DNA from: CAZKUR01 sp964556005
GTDB taxonomy: Bacteria; Bacteroidota; Ignavibacteria; Ignavibacteriales; Ignavibacteriaceae
Direction of reading: 5' to 3'
Assembly (NCBI GenBank): GCA_964556005.1
Contig: CAZKUR010000023.1
Coordinates: 1 to 49,903 of the forward strand
Length of the DNA stretch: 49,903 nt
The position numbers and the translations under genes were made by a program. The notes below the pieces were generated by a model. The model worked only from the letters and a program-made list of their open reading frames with translations, was not told the origin of the DNA and searched no databases. Positions 40,562 to 49,206 of the stretch are shown here, piece after piece (the stretch's first letter is position 1; each line of letters starts with the position of its first letter).

Positions 40562-42418
40562 CTAAATAGTTACAGCCAGTTTATATGCGCTGTGAATAGC
40601 ATCCTGCGCTTTGCCAATTTCTTTAGCATCGCCGATAAAATAAAACGGTGTTTCTCCGGTTCTTTCAAAAGGAATATAACTTTTCATTCCGGTTGTTATA
40701 ACAATTTTATCTATACCATCAATTACAAAGTTTCCATCTTTTCCTTCTAAAAGAACCCGTGAACCGTTAACTTCCACCACTTTATGATTGAGAAATATTT
40801 CAATATTTTTTGATTTTAATTTTTTTAGAGTCAAAGCTTTTTCAATCATTTCCATTCCTCGTCCTATCTCATCCATCATTTCCACAATAGTTACAATATT
40901 GTCTCCATCAACAAGCTTTGAAGCAACTTCAAGTCCTATTAAGCCGCCGCCGATTACCAGTATTTTTTGTCCGTGAGGCAAGTCTTCATCATTTAAAAAT
41001 TCCGTCCAGTAAAAATCCTTTAATCCTTTTATCGGAGGAACATCAGGCACGGCACCGGTAGCCATTATTACCGCATCATAATTCCCGTTTTCAAAATCGG
41101 TTTTCGCCGCTTCTTTATGTACTAATTTAATTTTGTGCAAATCAATTTCAGCGGTAAAGTAATCGACTAATTCTTTTAAACTTTCCTTATTCGGCGGCAA
41201 ACTTGCAAGATTGAATTGCCCGCCTAATTTATACTTCTCAAAAAGTTCAACTTGATGACCGCACTTTTTCAAAGTAATTGCCGCTTCCATTCCGGCAAGT
41301 CCTCCTCCTACTACCGCAATTCTTTTAGAAGAACCGGATTTCCTTATTTCCGGATAACCGGTATTGACCAAAGGGTTAATCACACAACTTAATCCTTTCC
41401 CGTTCTTTACACCACCTAAGCATCCATCCGCACAAGCTAAACAAGGAAGGATAAGCCCTTCTACTTCATTCAAATATTTACCGATGAAATCAGGATCTGC
41501 AACCATTGCTCTTCCTACGGCAATAAAATCGGCATTATATTTTTCTTTTATGAAGTTAATATCTTTAATCGAATTTATTCTTCCGACAAAAATTACGGAG
41601 ATTTTTACTTTGTTTTTAATCGCACCTGCAAACTCCCACGTTTTTCCTTTCGGTATAAACATATGCTGAAAAAACCAGGGAGGAGTTGAGCAGACAGAAC
41701 CTGCAGAAACATGAATTGCATCGATTCCGTTTTTTCCCAGCAATAGCGAGAATTTTATCATTTCATCTAAATGAAACCCGGCCGGGATCATTTCATCACC
41801 GCTAATGCGTGCAATTAAAGGAACATTAACGGAATTACGAACTGCCTGTAATACCTCTAAAGGAAATTTTATTCTATTGCTGAGACTTCCGCCATATTCA
41901 TCCGTACGATCATTAACAGCCGGAGAAATAAACTGTGCAAGAAGGTAACCATGCCCAAATTGAATTTCAATAATATCAAAACCGCATTCAACGGATTTCT
42001 TAGCCGCATCAGTAAACATTTCAATTACATTATCCATCATTTCCCTGTTCATTTTCACAGGAACCGCACCGCCGTTTTCACAAGCCTTATCAGTAGATGA
42101 AACAAAATAATTCCCCGGCAGTTTGGGATTTGCCATTCTGCCCGGGTGATTGAGATGAGCAATAACTTTAGAACCGTTTGAGTGGATTAAACAAACAAGT
42201 TTTTTCAATCCTTCAATTTTATCGTTTTTATCAATGCCGAGTTGTGTTGGAATTTCTCTCAATCCCGCATCCATATAAAGTGGTTCTAATGTTACTGCCC
42301 CGGTATGCTTACTTCTAAGGTTGTAAAAATCCAAATGTTTTTGATTAACAAAACCATCGCCTGAGCAATAACCGAGTTTGAGCGGAGGCATAATAAATTG
42401 ATTTCTTAATTCAATCAT
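40562..42418 (-). CDS. OYE-type FMN/FAD/4Fe-4S oxidoreductase (dienoyl-CoA reductase family)
   Basis: A 618-residue protein with the layout of 2,4-dienoyl-CoA reductase/trimethylamine dehydrogenase: an FMN TIM barrel (residues ~1-330; GFDIIEIQFGHGYLL), a cluster motif CLACADGCLGG with a later Cys for [4Fe-4S] near 327-345, then two Rossmann domains (VVGGGLAGMEAAITLKKCG; VIGGGLIGLEVASKL) that bind FAD and NADH. It reduces an activated double bond; the substrate is unknown. It is the last gene of the long leftward run and overlaps the radical SAM gene by ATGA. Confidence 0.85.
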   Translation of the reverse strand: MIELRNQFIMPPLKLGYCSGDGFVNQKHLDFYNLRSKHTGAVTLEPLYMDAGLREIPTQLGIDKNDKIEGLKKLVCLIHSNGSKVIAHLNHPGRMANPKLPGNYFVSSTDKACENGGAVPVKMNREMMDNVIEMFTDAAKKSVECGFDIIEIQFGHGYLLAQFISPAVNDRTDEYGGSLSNRIKFPLEVLQAVRNSVNVPLIARISGDEMIPAGFHLDEMIKFSLLLGKNGIDAIHVSAGSVCSTPPWFFQHMFIPKGKTWEFAGAIKNKVKISVIFVGRINSIKDINFIKEKYNADFIAVGRAMVADPDFIGKYLNEVEGLILPCLACADGCLGGVKNGKGLSCVINPLVNTGYPEIRKSGSSKRIAVVGGGLAGMEAAITLKKCGHQVELFEKYKLGGQFNLASLPPNKESLKELVDYFTAEIDLHKIKLVHKEAAKTDFENGNYDAVIMATGAVPDVPPIKGLKDFYWTEFLNDEDLPHGQKILVIGGGLIGLEVASKLVDGDNIVTIVEMMDEIGRGMEMIEKALTLKKLKSKNIEIFLNHKVVEVNGSRVLLEGKDGNFVIDGIDKIVITTGMKSYIPFERTGETPFYFIGDAKEIGKAQDAIHSAYKLAVTI

Positions 42419-43674
42419 TTTACTTCTTCTTTTTTCTTCGGAACCATCCTTAAGAAGTTATCATACTGCATCAACTCCTCAAGCCTGCATGACCAAACAA
42501 GTTTTTCCGTCCCGTCTTTATCTTTCCAGTATGTAATATCGGGACAGCCGTCGCACATGCTTTGATCTCCGTTATTCATTAAATCTACCGGCTGAATGAT
42601 CATTATTGACTGCATGTAAACTTTTTTAAATATTCTGAAAGGATTAGCTGCCAAATATTTTAAATACTTGCCAAGTGTTTTTCTAATTCCTTTATCTAAA
42701 AACCATGTGTTAAACAAAGTTAATCTTCCCATACTCAAAGTTTTAGGAGAAGCATACGACAGATATTTGTTCTGCCAGTAATGATATACCGTCATTACAA
42801 GTTCAAGAAATTTGTCTCCCGCATAACCGAAGATTTTATTTTTATTTCCGATTCTTTCCGATAACAGCCATTTAAAATGATCCGCTCTTTTTGTTCCATT
42901 TAAAAATGCTGCCGGTGTAAAATCGTGAAATCTTTTCCTTATACTTTTGACGGCATCCGTTGCCATTAAATCGGTAATTTCATTTTTGTCGCTATGGTAA
43001 TGAATCTCATCCCAAACAATTTTTTTGTCGCCCGCATAAAAATCATACGGAGTTTCCGGCGTAATATATCTGAATAAAATGAAAACCATCGTATGAACAA
43101 TATCGATATGCTTTTGCGCCCACTCAACTAAATCAGGAAGATATTGGATAGTATCATGATAAACAGTAGAATTAAACGAACAAGCAATACCTCCTTTGGA
43201 TGCTAACATTTCAGCATAATAAAGACGCAGTTCATTTAGTTCAATTTCATTTTTGCCGAGCCACTTCGGATCTCTCCCTCTTCCTTGTTTGCTGTCGATG
43301 TGAAAAGTAAATCCGAATACGCCTGCTTTTTTTAATTCATCAAGGAATTCATTTGTTAATGCAATTCCGTTTGTGTTGATAATCGGTTTAAGTCCTCTTG
43401 ATTTTATATCCGCAATAAGTTCAACAATATCCGGGTATAAAAGTGGGTCACCTCCGGCTATCGAAATGCAATCGGATTTTCTAACTGATTGGAAGAAATC
43501 CAATTCATGTTTTACATCATCAAGAGGTTTGTGGGAATTTTTAATGTTTTTTCTGTAGCAGCCGTAACAATTTAGGTTGCATTGTGCGGTTGGTTCGAGC
43601 CAGGTTATTCCGTTGTCCGCCATTGTCCACGGAAGCCTGTAAAGAGACTTCGGATCCAAATAATATTTTTCCAT
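42415..43674 (-). CDS. radical SAM protein with C-terminal cysteine group
   Basis: A 419-residue radical SAM enzyme: C-x3-C-x2-C (AQCNLNCYGCYR) at residues ~32-41, SISIAGGDPLLYP-like SAM/GGE region, and a C-terminal CDGCPD followed by a distant WSCRLEE that may hold an auxiliary cluster, as in SPASM-type enzymes. It overlaps the flavoenzyme gene, so both probably act on the same substrate. GAGGAGG fixes the start. The reaction is not known. Confidence 0.8.
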   Translation of the reverse strand: MEKYYLDPKSLYRLPWTMADNGITWLEPTAQCNLNCYGCYRKNIKNSHKPLDDVKHELDFFQSVRKSDCISIAGGDPLLYPDIVELIADIKSRGLKPIINTNGIALTNEFLDELKKAGVFGFTFHIDSKQGRGRDPKWLGKNEIELNELRLYYAEMLASKGGIACSFNSTVYHDTIQYLPDLVEWAQKHIDIVHTMVFILFRYITPETPYDFYAGDKKIVWDEIHYHSDKNEITDLMATDAVKSIRKRFHDFTPAAFLNGTKRADHFKWLLSERIGNKNKIFGYAGDKFLELVMTVYHYWQNKYLSYASPKTLSMGRLTLFNTWFLDKGIRKTLGKYLKYLAANPFRIFKKVYMQSIMIIQPVDLMNNGDQSMCDGCPDITYWKDKDGTEKLVWSCRLEELMQYDNFLRMVPKKKEEVK

Positions 43675-43710
43675 TTCTTCCTCCTCGAGAAGGTTGATAA
43701 TTTTTTTATC

Positions 43711-44256
43711 TCAAGGTAAAAGAACTGCTACGGCAATCACCGTAGTCCATAAGCCGGATTTATCACCTTCTGCAGTTTGAGTTATATTGAAAGTTTTTAC
43801 AATCTTATCTGACATCTTAAATACTTCTTCTCTTTCATTCCAATCGGCTTCTGTATTAAATTCGACGCCGAGAGTTGTTGCAAGCATTTGTGCCGCAAGG
43901 TCCTCGGCATAGTCGCCGGCAATTTTTTCTTTTACGCCGAACGGATGATACTCCGATAAATACCCGTAATTGGATTTATCCGCCGGTATCGCTGCACCTA
44001 TTGAGGATGCAATTAACCTATTCGGTTCGTTGGTAGAATTTCTCGCCATTACTGCAAAGGTTATTTCCCCCGGCTGAATTTCTTTCAAACCTTCTTCTTT
44101 TGAAATTCTTTTACAGTTCGGGGGAAAGATGCTGCTTACCGAAACAAGATTGCATTTTTCTATACCGGCACTTCTGAGTGCTACTTCAAATGAACTGAGA
44201 TAATCTTTATGCCTACCTACGCCTTTAGTAAAAAATATTTTGGTCGGTACGTACAT
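43711..44256 (-). CDS. pdaD: pyruvoyl-dependent arginine decarboxylase
   Basis: A 181-residue protein matching the PvlArgDC family: MYVPTKIFFTKGVGRHKDYL at the start and NLVSVSSIFPPNCKRI at residues ~37-52, where the Ser-Ser pair is self-cleaved to give the pyruvoyl cofactor. Later PGEITFAVMARNSTNEP is conserved. It makes agmatine from arginine for polyamines. AGGAG precedes the ATG. Finding it inside a NifX-rich operon is unusual. Confidence 0.9.
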   Translation of the reverse strand: MYVPTKIFFTKGVGRHKDYLSSFEVALRSAGIEKCNLVSVSSIFPPNCKRISKEEGLKEIQPGEITFAVMARNSTNEPNRLIASSIGAAIPADKSNYGYLSEYHPFGVKEKIAGDYAEDLAAQMLATTLGVEFNTEADWNEREEVFKMSDKIVKTFNITQTAEGDKSGLWTTVIAVAVLLP

Positions 44257-44265
44257 TTCTTCTCC

Positions 44266-44586
44266 TTAATTGTTTTTAATGAATTTATTCACTGCAGTTT
44301 TCACTGAACTCCTGGATTTTAAAAGATGAACATCAACATGTGCGTTCATTAAAACAGAGTAAGCTTTAACTCCGACTTCCATCGATAGCAGCGTGTTGGC
44401 TCCGGAATTTATTACCACGTTTGCCGATTTAAGTCCGGAACCATTCTGAAGAAGCATCCCGGGATTCTGAATTGCAACATATTTTTTGCTTTCAGTATCA
44501 TAGGTAATAATATAATTACAACGTCCTAATCTGTCGCTTACTATTGATTCTGCCCGATCTCCCATAGAAGGAACTGCAATTTTCAT
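44266..44586 (-). CDS. NifX-type cofactor-binding domain protein
   Basis: A 106-residue NifX-family protein: KIAVPSMGDRAESIVSDRLGRCNYIITYDTESKKY at the start, GSGLKSANVVINSGANTLLSMEVGVKAYSVL in the middle. The SxxVGVKAY loop matches the paralogue at 15227. One cysteine (LGRCNY) lies where others have GHAN or GRCS. It sits between the arginine decarboxylase gene and the DUF5320 gene. GGAGAATAAG precedes the start. Confidence 0.78.
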   Translation of the reverse strand: MKIAVPSMGDRAESIVSDRLGRCNYIITYDTESKKYVAIQNPGMLLQNGSGLKSANVVINSGANTLLSMEVGVKAYSVLMNAHVDVHLLKSRSSVKTAVNKFIKNN

Positions 44587-44630
44587 TTTTCTTATTCTCC
44601 GAATTAATTTTATAATTAATTAAGAAACAT

Positions 44631-44861
44631 TTAATTACTCCTCCCTTTTCCTCTTCTGCGGTCTCTTATTCCATTTCCCCCTTCTCCTCCAAATCCTCTG
44701 CCTCTGCGGCGTGCACCCATTCCATATCTACCTTCATCATTTTCAACAGATTTGTTTACCTGTTCTTTAACTTGACTTGTTTGATCGTTAAGGCAGCGTC
44801 CTCTTCTTCCACCTGTCTGCGGACCCTTACCTCTTGGTCCTTTTCCATCTAAGTTTGGCAT
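44631..44861 (-). CDS. DUF5320-type glycine/arginine-rich small protein
   Basis: A 76-residue protein starting MPNLDGKGPRGKGPQTGGRR; the N-terminal pattern and Gly/Arg-rich rest match the DUF5320 family and the paralogue at 15638. One cysteine (GRC). AAAGGAG precedes the ATG. It lies downstream of the radical SAM copy B and upstream of the NifX-type gene, the same order as in many NifX operons of anaerobes. Confidence 0.72.
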   Translation of the reverse strand: MPNLDGKGPRGKGPQTGGRRGRCLNDQTSQVKEQVNKSVENDEGRYGMGARRRGRGFGGEGGNGIRDRRRGKGRSN

Positions 44862-44863
44862 TT

Positions 44864-45802
44864 TTATCTCCTTTCATTTTTTACAATGTAAGTTGTTCCC
44901 GAATATTCTATCATTTTAAGTTGTTCATTTTCAATCAAGCTATTTACTAAATCCCAGTTGGAATTTGCTTTCTCTAAAAATTCTGCGACTGCAATTTTCT
45001 TCATTGGATGTACGGCAAGAATGCTTAGCAATTCATTTTCAACATCGGATGAATAAGTAAAATTCTTCCCTTCTTCCGAAACCAAAAACTCGGTATTTAT
45101 TCCGTAACTGTTAAATATTCGATATGCAGTTCCTAGGCTGAATTCCGAAGGAGCTTTTACCCAATTTTCAGCCGGTGGACGAACGGGAGTCAAAATATAA
45201 GCTTTGCCCGGTTTGAGCTTGTTTATAAACTGTGCGGTTTTATTTAACGATTCCATGTTGTCATTTATTCCTCTTACAAGCATAGTCTCAGTACATAAAA
45301 ATCCTTTAAAGGATGAAGCAAATTCCCTAATCCCATCAATCATCTTCATTAAGTCAAGCTGGTTATGCGGTCTATCAATCTTACGCCATTCACCGTTAAA
45401 TAACGAATCTATTTTAAGCGATACCCAATCAGCTTTCATCAAATCGTTTCTAACATTTTCATCCCACATCAAAGAAGAATTTGAAATGACGGCTATTTTA
45501 ATATCAAATACTTTTAGCTTTTCAATTGTTTTACCAAGATTGATATCGAGTACCGGTTCTCCATCAGGTACAAATGATAAGTAATCGATTTTTTCATCTG
45601 CATCACGTAACTGCGAAATTCGATTTTCAACTTCTTTAAATATTTCTTCAGGCGAATAAAATTCTTTTCGTTGAATAGACATTGAATCCGTTAGTCCTGC
45701 CTGGCAATAAACGCAGGAATAAGAACAGTTTTTCGGAGGAATATTATTTATTCCAAGGCTTCTTCCTAATCTTCTGGATGGAATCGGTCCAAATACAATC
45801 AT
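44864..45802 (-). CDS. radical SAM protein (COG0731-like), copy B
   Basis: A 312-residue paralogue of the protein at 28713-29603: GPIPSRRLGRSLGINNIPP, the cluster C-x3-C-x2-C (NCSYSCVYC), FVPDGEPVLDINLGK and PVRPPAENWVKAPSE. The C-terminal extension (ILAVHPMKKIAVAEFLEKAN and beyond) is longer and may be a DNA-like winged helix. The start is preceded by AAAAGAGG. The shared order radical SAM-DUF5320-NifX argues for a common maturation or assembly function. Confidence 0.85.
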   Translation of the reverse strand: MIVFGPIPSRRLGRSLGINNIPPKNCSYSCVYCQAGLTDSMSIQRKEFYSPEEIFKEVENRISQLRDADEKIDYLSFVPDGEPVLDINLGKTIEKLKVFDIKIAVISNSSLMWDENVRNDLMKADWVSLKIDSLFNGEWRKIDRPHNQLDLMKMIDGIREFASSFKGFLCTETMLVRGINDNMESLNKTAQFINKLKPGKAYILTPVRPPAENWVKAPSEFSLGTAYRIFNSYGINTEFLVSEEGKNFTYSSDVENELLSILAVHPMKKIAVAEFLEKANSNWDLVNSLIENEQLKMIEYSGTTYIVKNERR

Positions 45803-45834
45803 TTTTTAACTACCTCTTTTTAATAAACTTAAAC

Positions 45835-46281
45835 TTAATCATATGCAATGCGCATGTTTTTATCTTTCAATGATGGTTTCAATAATTCATCCCACTCATT
45901 AGAACCCCAGGTATTTAATTTTTTATGTACCAAATAATATTTTTCGGGAATTGGATGTGTACCGGCAACCACTTTTAATCCGTATTTAATTTCAATAAAA
46001 TCCTTAAAGTATTTTACGAAAGGGCACGGGGGATAACCAACCAGCATTCCCGTTGCCAGATGAATTACTTCCGCACCGTTCTTTTTCATTTCTTCAGGTG
46101 CATATTCGATATTCCCTCCTGGACATCCTCCACAAGTTGTATATCCGACAAGCTCAATTTCTTTGTCTTTATAAATATCAAACGCACCTTCACGGTTTTT
46201 CATTGCCCGAAAGCATTTACCGCCTGCACAGGCTTTATACCTATCGCAGATAATAATACCTATTTTAAGCTTTGCGTTCAT
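45835..46281 (-). CDS. CGGC-domain cysteine-rich protein
   Basis: About 148 residues from MNAKLKIG (an in-frame GTG four codons earlier is possible). IIICDRYKACAGGKCFRAM at the N-terminus and YTTCGGCPGG in the middle, with a later GYPPCPFV, fit the CGGC domain (about 110 residues, many conserved Cys and His) thought to bind zinc or another metal. The role is not established. It sits in the leftward operon between the membrane methyltransferase-like gene and radical SAM copy B. Confidence 0.82.
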   Translation of the reverse strand: MNAKLKIGIIICDRYKACAGGKCFRAMKNREGAFDIYKDKEIELVGYTTCGGCPGGNIEYAPEEMKKNGAEVIHLATGMLVGYPPCPFVKYFKDFIEIKYGLKVVAGTHPIPEKYYLVHKKLNTWGSNEWDELLKPSLKDKNMRIAYD

Positions 46282-46393
46282 TGAATTTTTCACTTTCCGG
46301 TTTTGTTTATTTAGATTTTTAATCTATAATATTTAAGGAAAATCTCTCAAATATTTTACATTATATTATCTTAAAAAATGAACACCATCCAAC

Positions 46394-46556
46394 GTGGTTG
46401 ACCAAAGAGAAGAAAAAAGTCATTGCGAACGAGTCTTCGAGTGAAGCCCGCTTTGGCGAGGTCTCGCCCTTAGGCGGACAATCTTTTATTTTTAATGCAA
46501 AAGTGAGATCACTTCGCTTCGCTCGTGATGACAAATTTACTTTTTGGTCACCCACG
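46394..46556. repeat. MITE-like palindromic element with 14-base inverted ends
   Basis: Ends CGTGGTTGACCAAA (46394-46407) and TTTGGTCACCCACG (46543-46556) are inverted with one mismatch. Inside, GTCAT-TGCGAACGAG (46419-) and CTCGTGATGAC (to 46532) form a second inverted pair. No protein is encoded; an 85-codon frame over it is repeat-derived. A degenerate relative lies at ~40400-40530. Confidence 0.65.
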
Positions 46557-46608
46557 CTATAGGATGAGTTCAAGCTATAATAAAATTTCAAATATTTTGG
46601 CTTAGATC

Positions 46609-47058
46609 TTACATCCATCTTCTAACAGTATTTTTATATTCTAACCATTTGCTGCCGAATGTGTTTTCGAGTTTCTTTTCCTCAAACCGGATGAAAACAA
46701 CATACATCATTACAGCAAAACAAATTGTAATAATAAATGGAAGAATTGAGCCCAAAAATATTGATATGCCCAAAAGAATTAAAATAAAACCCAAATACAT
46801 TGGATTTCTTGTTCTTCCGAAAACACCCGTAATTATTAATACTTCAGTAAACAACATAGGTTTTACGGTAGCATTATATTTTTTCAATATGGAGTCTGCA
46901 GCCAAGTTCAATACAATTCCAATCGCTATTGGAAGAATACCGATTAAAGTGTACGGATAATGAATGAACCTAAGCATTGGAATAAGAAGATGAAGTAACA
47001 GCATAATAAGAAGAGCGGTATACAAATATACAGGCGGATTTATGATTATTAATTTCAT
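46609..47058 (-). CDS. ICMT/PEMT-type membrane methyltransferase-like protein
   Basis: A 149-residue membrane protein with about four helices; the C-terminal half has GVFGRTRNPMYLGFILILLGI (residues ~78-98) and FEEKKLENTFGSKWLEYKNTVRRW, the paired motif of isoprenylcysteine methyltransferase and PEMT-like enzymes that bind SAM. It is a shorter relative of the protein at 1810-3051. The substrate is unknown. It belongs to the long leftward run but the repeat element separates it from the next gene. Confidence 0.75.
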   Translation of the reverse strand: MKLIIINPPVYLYTALLIMLLLHLLIPMLRFIHYPYTLIGILPIAIGIVLNLAADSILKKYNATVKPMLFTEVLIITGVFGRTRNPMYLGFILILLGISIFLGSILPFIITICFAVMMYVVFIRFEEKKLENTFGSKWLEYKNTVRRWM

Positions 47059-47090
47059 ACATCTTGTCCCGCTTTTTTATTATAAATGAA

Positions 47091-47579
47091 TTATTTAAAT
47101 CTTTTATCCGACTTCATCGAGCCAATATCATCTTTGCTTTTTGAAACCCAGCCGTTTTTTTCTTCACTTACATTATCAAACCGGCTTATGTACGGTTTAA
47201 TATCAAGCAAAGGAGTTCCATCGATAACATCGATATTTTCAACTTTAATTACATTATCCGAAATAGATTTTAATTTAACTACCGAAATCCCTATCGGGTT
47301 CGGACGACTTGGAGCACGGGTTGCAAACAAACCGTGCTCAACATCGTCCATAAAAGGAATTACTTTTAATTTATATCCGTTAGTAAGATGGAAATGATAT
47401 ATCAAAACTATATGCGAGAATTCCTCGAGACTTTTTAATCCTCCGGAATATATTCTATCCACCTTAACTTCACCTTGAATTCCCTCTGCCGCTGCCGGTT
47501 GAATCGGAATGCCTCCAATCGTTTTGAATGGAGAATGAATTATCCCGATTGGTTTATATATTATTTCATCGTTGTCCAT
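47091..47579 (-). CDS. trmO: TrmO/TsaA-like tRNA m6t6A methyltransferase family protein
   Basis: A 162-residue protein: KPIGIIHSPFKTIGGIPIQP at the start, LEEFSHIVLIYHFHLT in the middle and ATRAPSRPNPIGISVVKL near residues ~88-106, the hallmark of the TsaA/UPF0066 beta-barrel family. In E. coli TrmO methylates N6 of t6A in tRNAs using SAM. The family also occurs beside metal-cluster genes in anaerobes. It starts one base from the Mrp gene's end region. Confidence 0.85.
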   Translation of the reverse strand: MDNDEIIYKPIGIIHSPFKTIGGIPIQPAAAEGIQGEVKVDRIYSGGLKSLEEFSHIVLIYHFHLTNGYKLKVIPFMDDVEHGLFATRAPSRPNPIGISVVKLKSISDNVIKVENIDVIDGTPLLDIKPYISRFDNVSEEKNGWVSKSKDDIGSMKSDKRFK

Positions 47580-47580
47580 T

Positions 47581-48417
47581 TCAACTATCTGCTTCTTTTG
47601 CAGTTTCCTTAAAGCAGTTATTTATTGAACCGGAAATCAATTTAAATGACTGCGATACTTCACTGTCAGGTTTTTCAAGTACGATAGGTTTTCCTTTATC
47701 TCCAAGGATGCGCGCATCCATATCAATTGGTATTGAGCCGAGGAATTGAACGTCGAATTCACCGGCTAATCTTTCTCCGCCGCCTTCGCCGAAAATATTC
47801 AGAACAGCGCTGCAATGGGGACAAACAAAACCGGACATGTTTTCAATTACACCGATATTAATTAATTCAAGTTTCTTCGCCATATTTATTGCGCGTTCCG
47901 CATCAATTACCGAAACTTCCTGCGGTGTAGTTACAATAACGGCATAATCGGGTTTCATTTTTTGAACAATTGTTAAAATTTCATCGCCGGTTCCCGGGGG
48001 CAAATCCGCAATTAAATAATCAAGCTCACCCCATTCAACATCGGCTAAAAACTGGTTGATTATTTTAGATCGCATTGGGCCTCTCCATATAACGGGTTGT
48101 CCGGGTTTGAGCAAGCCTGCAATTGATATCATTTTCGCGCCGTATTTTTCATAAGGAATTATCGTTTCATTCAAAACAATTAATTCATCGTTCACACCAA
48201 GCATTTTTGCAACGTTCGGGCCTGTAATATCGGCATCGAGAATTCCTACAGAAAAGCCATGCAAGTGTAATGAGTAAGCAAGATTAACACTTACTGTAGT
48301 TTTGCCTACGCCGCCCTTGCCGCTGAAAACCGCAATCCGGTGTTTGATTTTTGAAACTGTACCTTCAATTCTTTTATCTTCTTCTTCCAGTAAAATATTT
48401 TTTTCGTTATCGGGCAT
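47581..48417 (-). CDS. mrp: Mrp/NBP35-type P-loop ATPase (ApbC)
   Basis: A 278-residue MinD/Mrp family ATPase: the deviant Walker A GKGGVGKTT (residues ~34-42), ILDADITGPNV (D-motif), YLIADLPPGTGDE (Walker B) and the CxxC FVCPHCSAVL near residues 203-212, which in Mrp/NBP35 dimers bind a bridging [4Fe-4S] cluster for delivery to target apoproteins. It follows the DUF134-NifX gene; Mrp-NifX pairs occur in the ORP system of Desulfovibrio. AAAGGAT precedes the ATG. Confidence 0.92.
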   Translation of the reverse strand: MPDNEKNILLEEEDKRIEGTVSKIKHRIAVFSGKGGVGKTTVSVNLAYSLHLHGFSVGILDADITGPNVAKMLGVNDELIVLNETIIPYEKYGAKMISIAGLLKPGQPVIWRGPMRSKIINQFLADVEWGELDYLIADLPPGTGDEILTIVQKMKPDYAVIVTTPQEVSVIDAERAINMAKKLELINIGVIENMSGFVCPHCSAVLNIFGEGGGERLAGEFDVQFLGSIPIDMDARILGDKGKPIVLEKPDSEVSQSFKLISGSINNCFKETAKEADS

Positions 48418-48429
48418 TTTATAATCCTT

Positions 48430-49197
48430 TCAATGTCCGTTATCTTGGCAAGTTAAACCATCTTCGTTTTTCAACTCGCCTTTAATAAATTTATTTACGG
48501 CATCTTCGATAAGATTTTCGCTTGTAAAAAGAGTAGTGATATTGTTTTGTCTTAAATCTTCAACTACTCTCCATCCGCCGCCGCTTGATAATAAATACTT
48601 GCAGTCTTTCAATCCATCAATTAACTGCGAATGACTATGACCACCGCCTTCTCCGTGATGTTCATGCTGCTGGTGCTGATGCATTCTATGATGTGTAAAA
48701 ACATTTTCGCGTAATTCTTTTGATACAATTTTTTCACCGTCGATTTCATAAATCATAAACGATCTGCATTTGCCAAGGTGGCCTGCTACTCTTATTTGAT
48801 CGTTAGTTGCGACTGCAATTTTTCCCATAAATGTGGTTTGGATTCCCTCGTTTACCGTGCTTTCGTTTCCTTCAACGTTTGACATTTTTCTATCCCTTTT
48901 TTTATTAGTTTGAAACAAGTTATTTTCATTTATCCTAATTGCCTTACCGTTTAAAATACCATCGGCAACTTTCCGTCGTGCTTTCTCAACTATTCTTCCG
49001 AATGTAGCTCTTGAAACATTCATTTCTTTGGCAGCTTCTTCATGAGATAAAGAGAGTAAATCGGCGAGCCTTAGCGATTCAAGTTCGTCATGTTCAAGAA
49101 GAATTTCTTCAAGTTCATAAACAGGAATCCCTCTCGGCTTGAAATAATAAGCGGAAGGATTACAACAAACGCGGCGATATTTTCTTGGTCTTGGCAT
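48430..49197 (-). CDS. DUF134 (UPF0251) DNA-binding domain fused to NifX-like domain
   Basis: A 255-residue fusion. Residues ~1-92 are UPF0251/DUF134: MPRPRKYRRVCCNPSAYYF and an HTH segment LSHEEAAKEMNVSRATFGRI. After a linker rich in Asn/Lys, residues ~122-250 form a NifX-like domain (KIAVATNDQIRVAGHLGKCRSFMIYEIDGE) with a His-rich insertion (HHRMHQHQQHEHHGEGGGHSH). A metal- or cluster-sensing regulator is inferred. It is the first gene of the long run; a palindrome lies just upstream. No ribosome site is obvious, so it may be leaderless. Confidence 0.85.
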   Translation of the reverse strand: MPRPRKYRRVCCNPSAYYFKPRGIPVYELEEILLEHDELESLRLADLLSLSHEEAAKEMNVSRATFGRIVEKARRKVADGILNGKAIRINENNLFQTNKKRDRKMSNVEGNESTVNEGIQTTFMGKIAVATNDQIRVAGHLGKCRSFMIYEIDGEKIVSKELRENVFTHHRMHQHQQHEHHGEGGGHSHSQLIDGLKDCKYLLSSGGGWRVVEDLRQNNITTLFTSENLIEDAVNKFIKGELKNEDGLTCQDNGH

Positions 49198-49206
49198 AAT
49201 TAGTTA

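Noticed and set aside
46361..46618. 85-codon frame encoding SSRAKRSDLTF-like peptide
   Set aside because: It lies inside the palindromic repeat; this type of peptide is a common artefact of dispersed repeats, with no ribosome site.
1427..49197. Nitrogen fixation locus
   Set aside because: NifX-like domains are abundant but nifH, nifD, nifK, nifE and nifN are absent; these domains also occur in non-diazotrophs.
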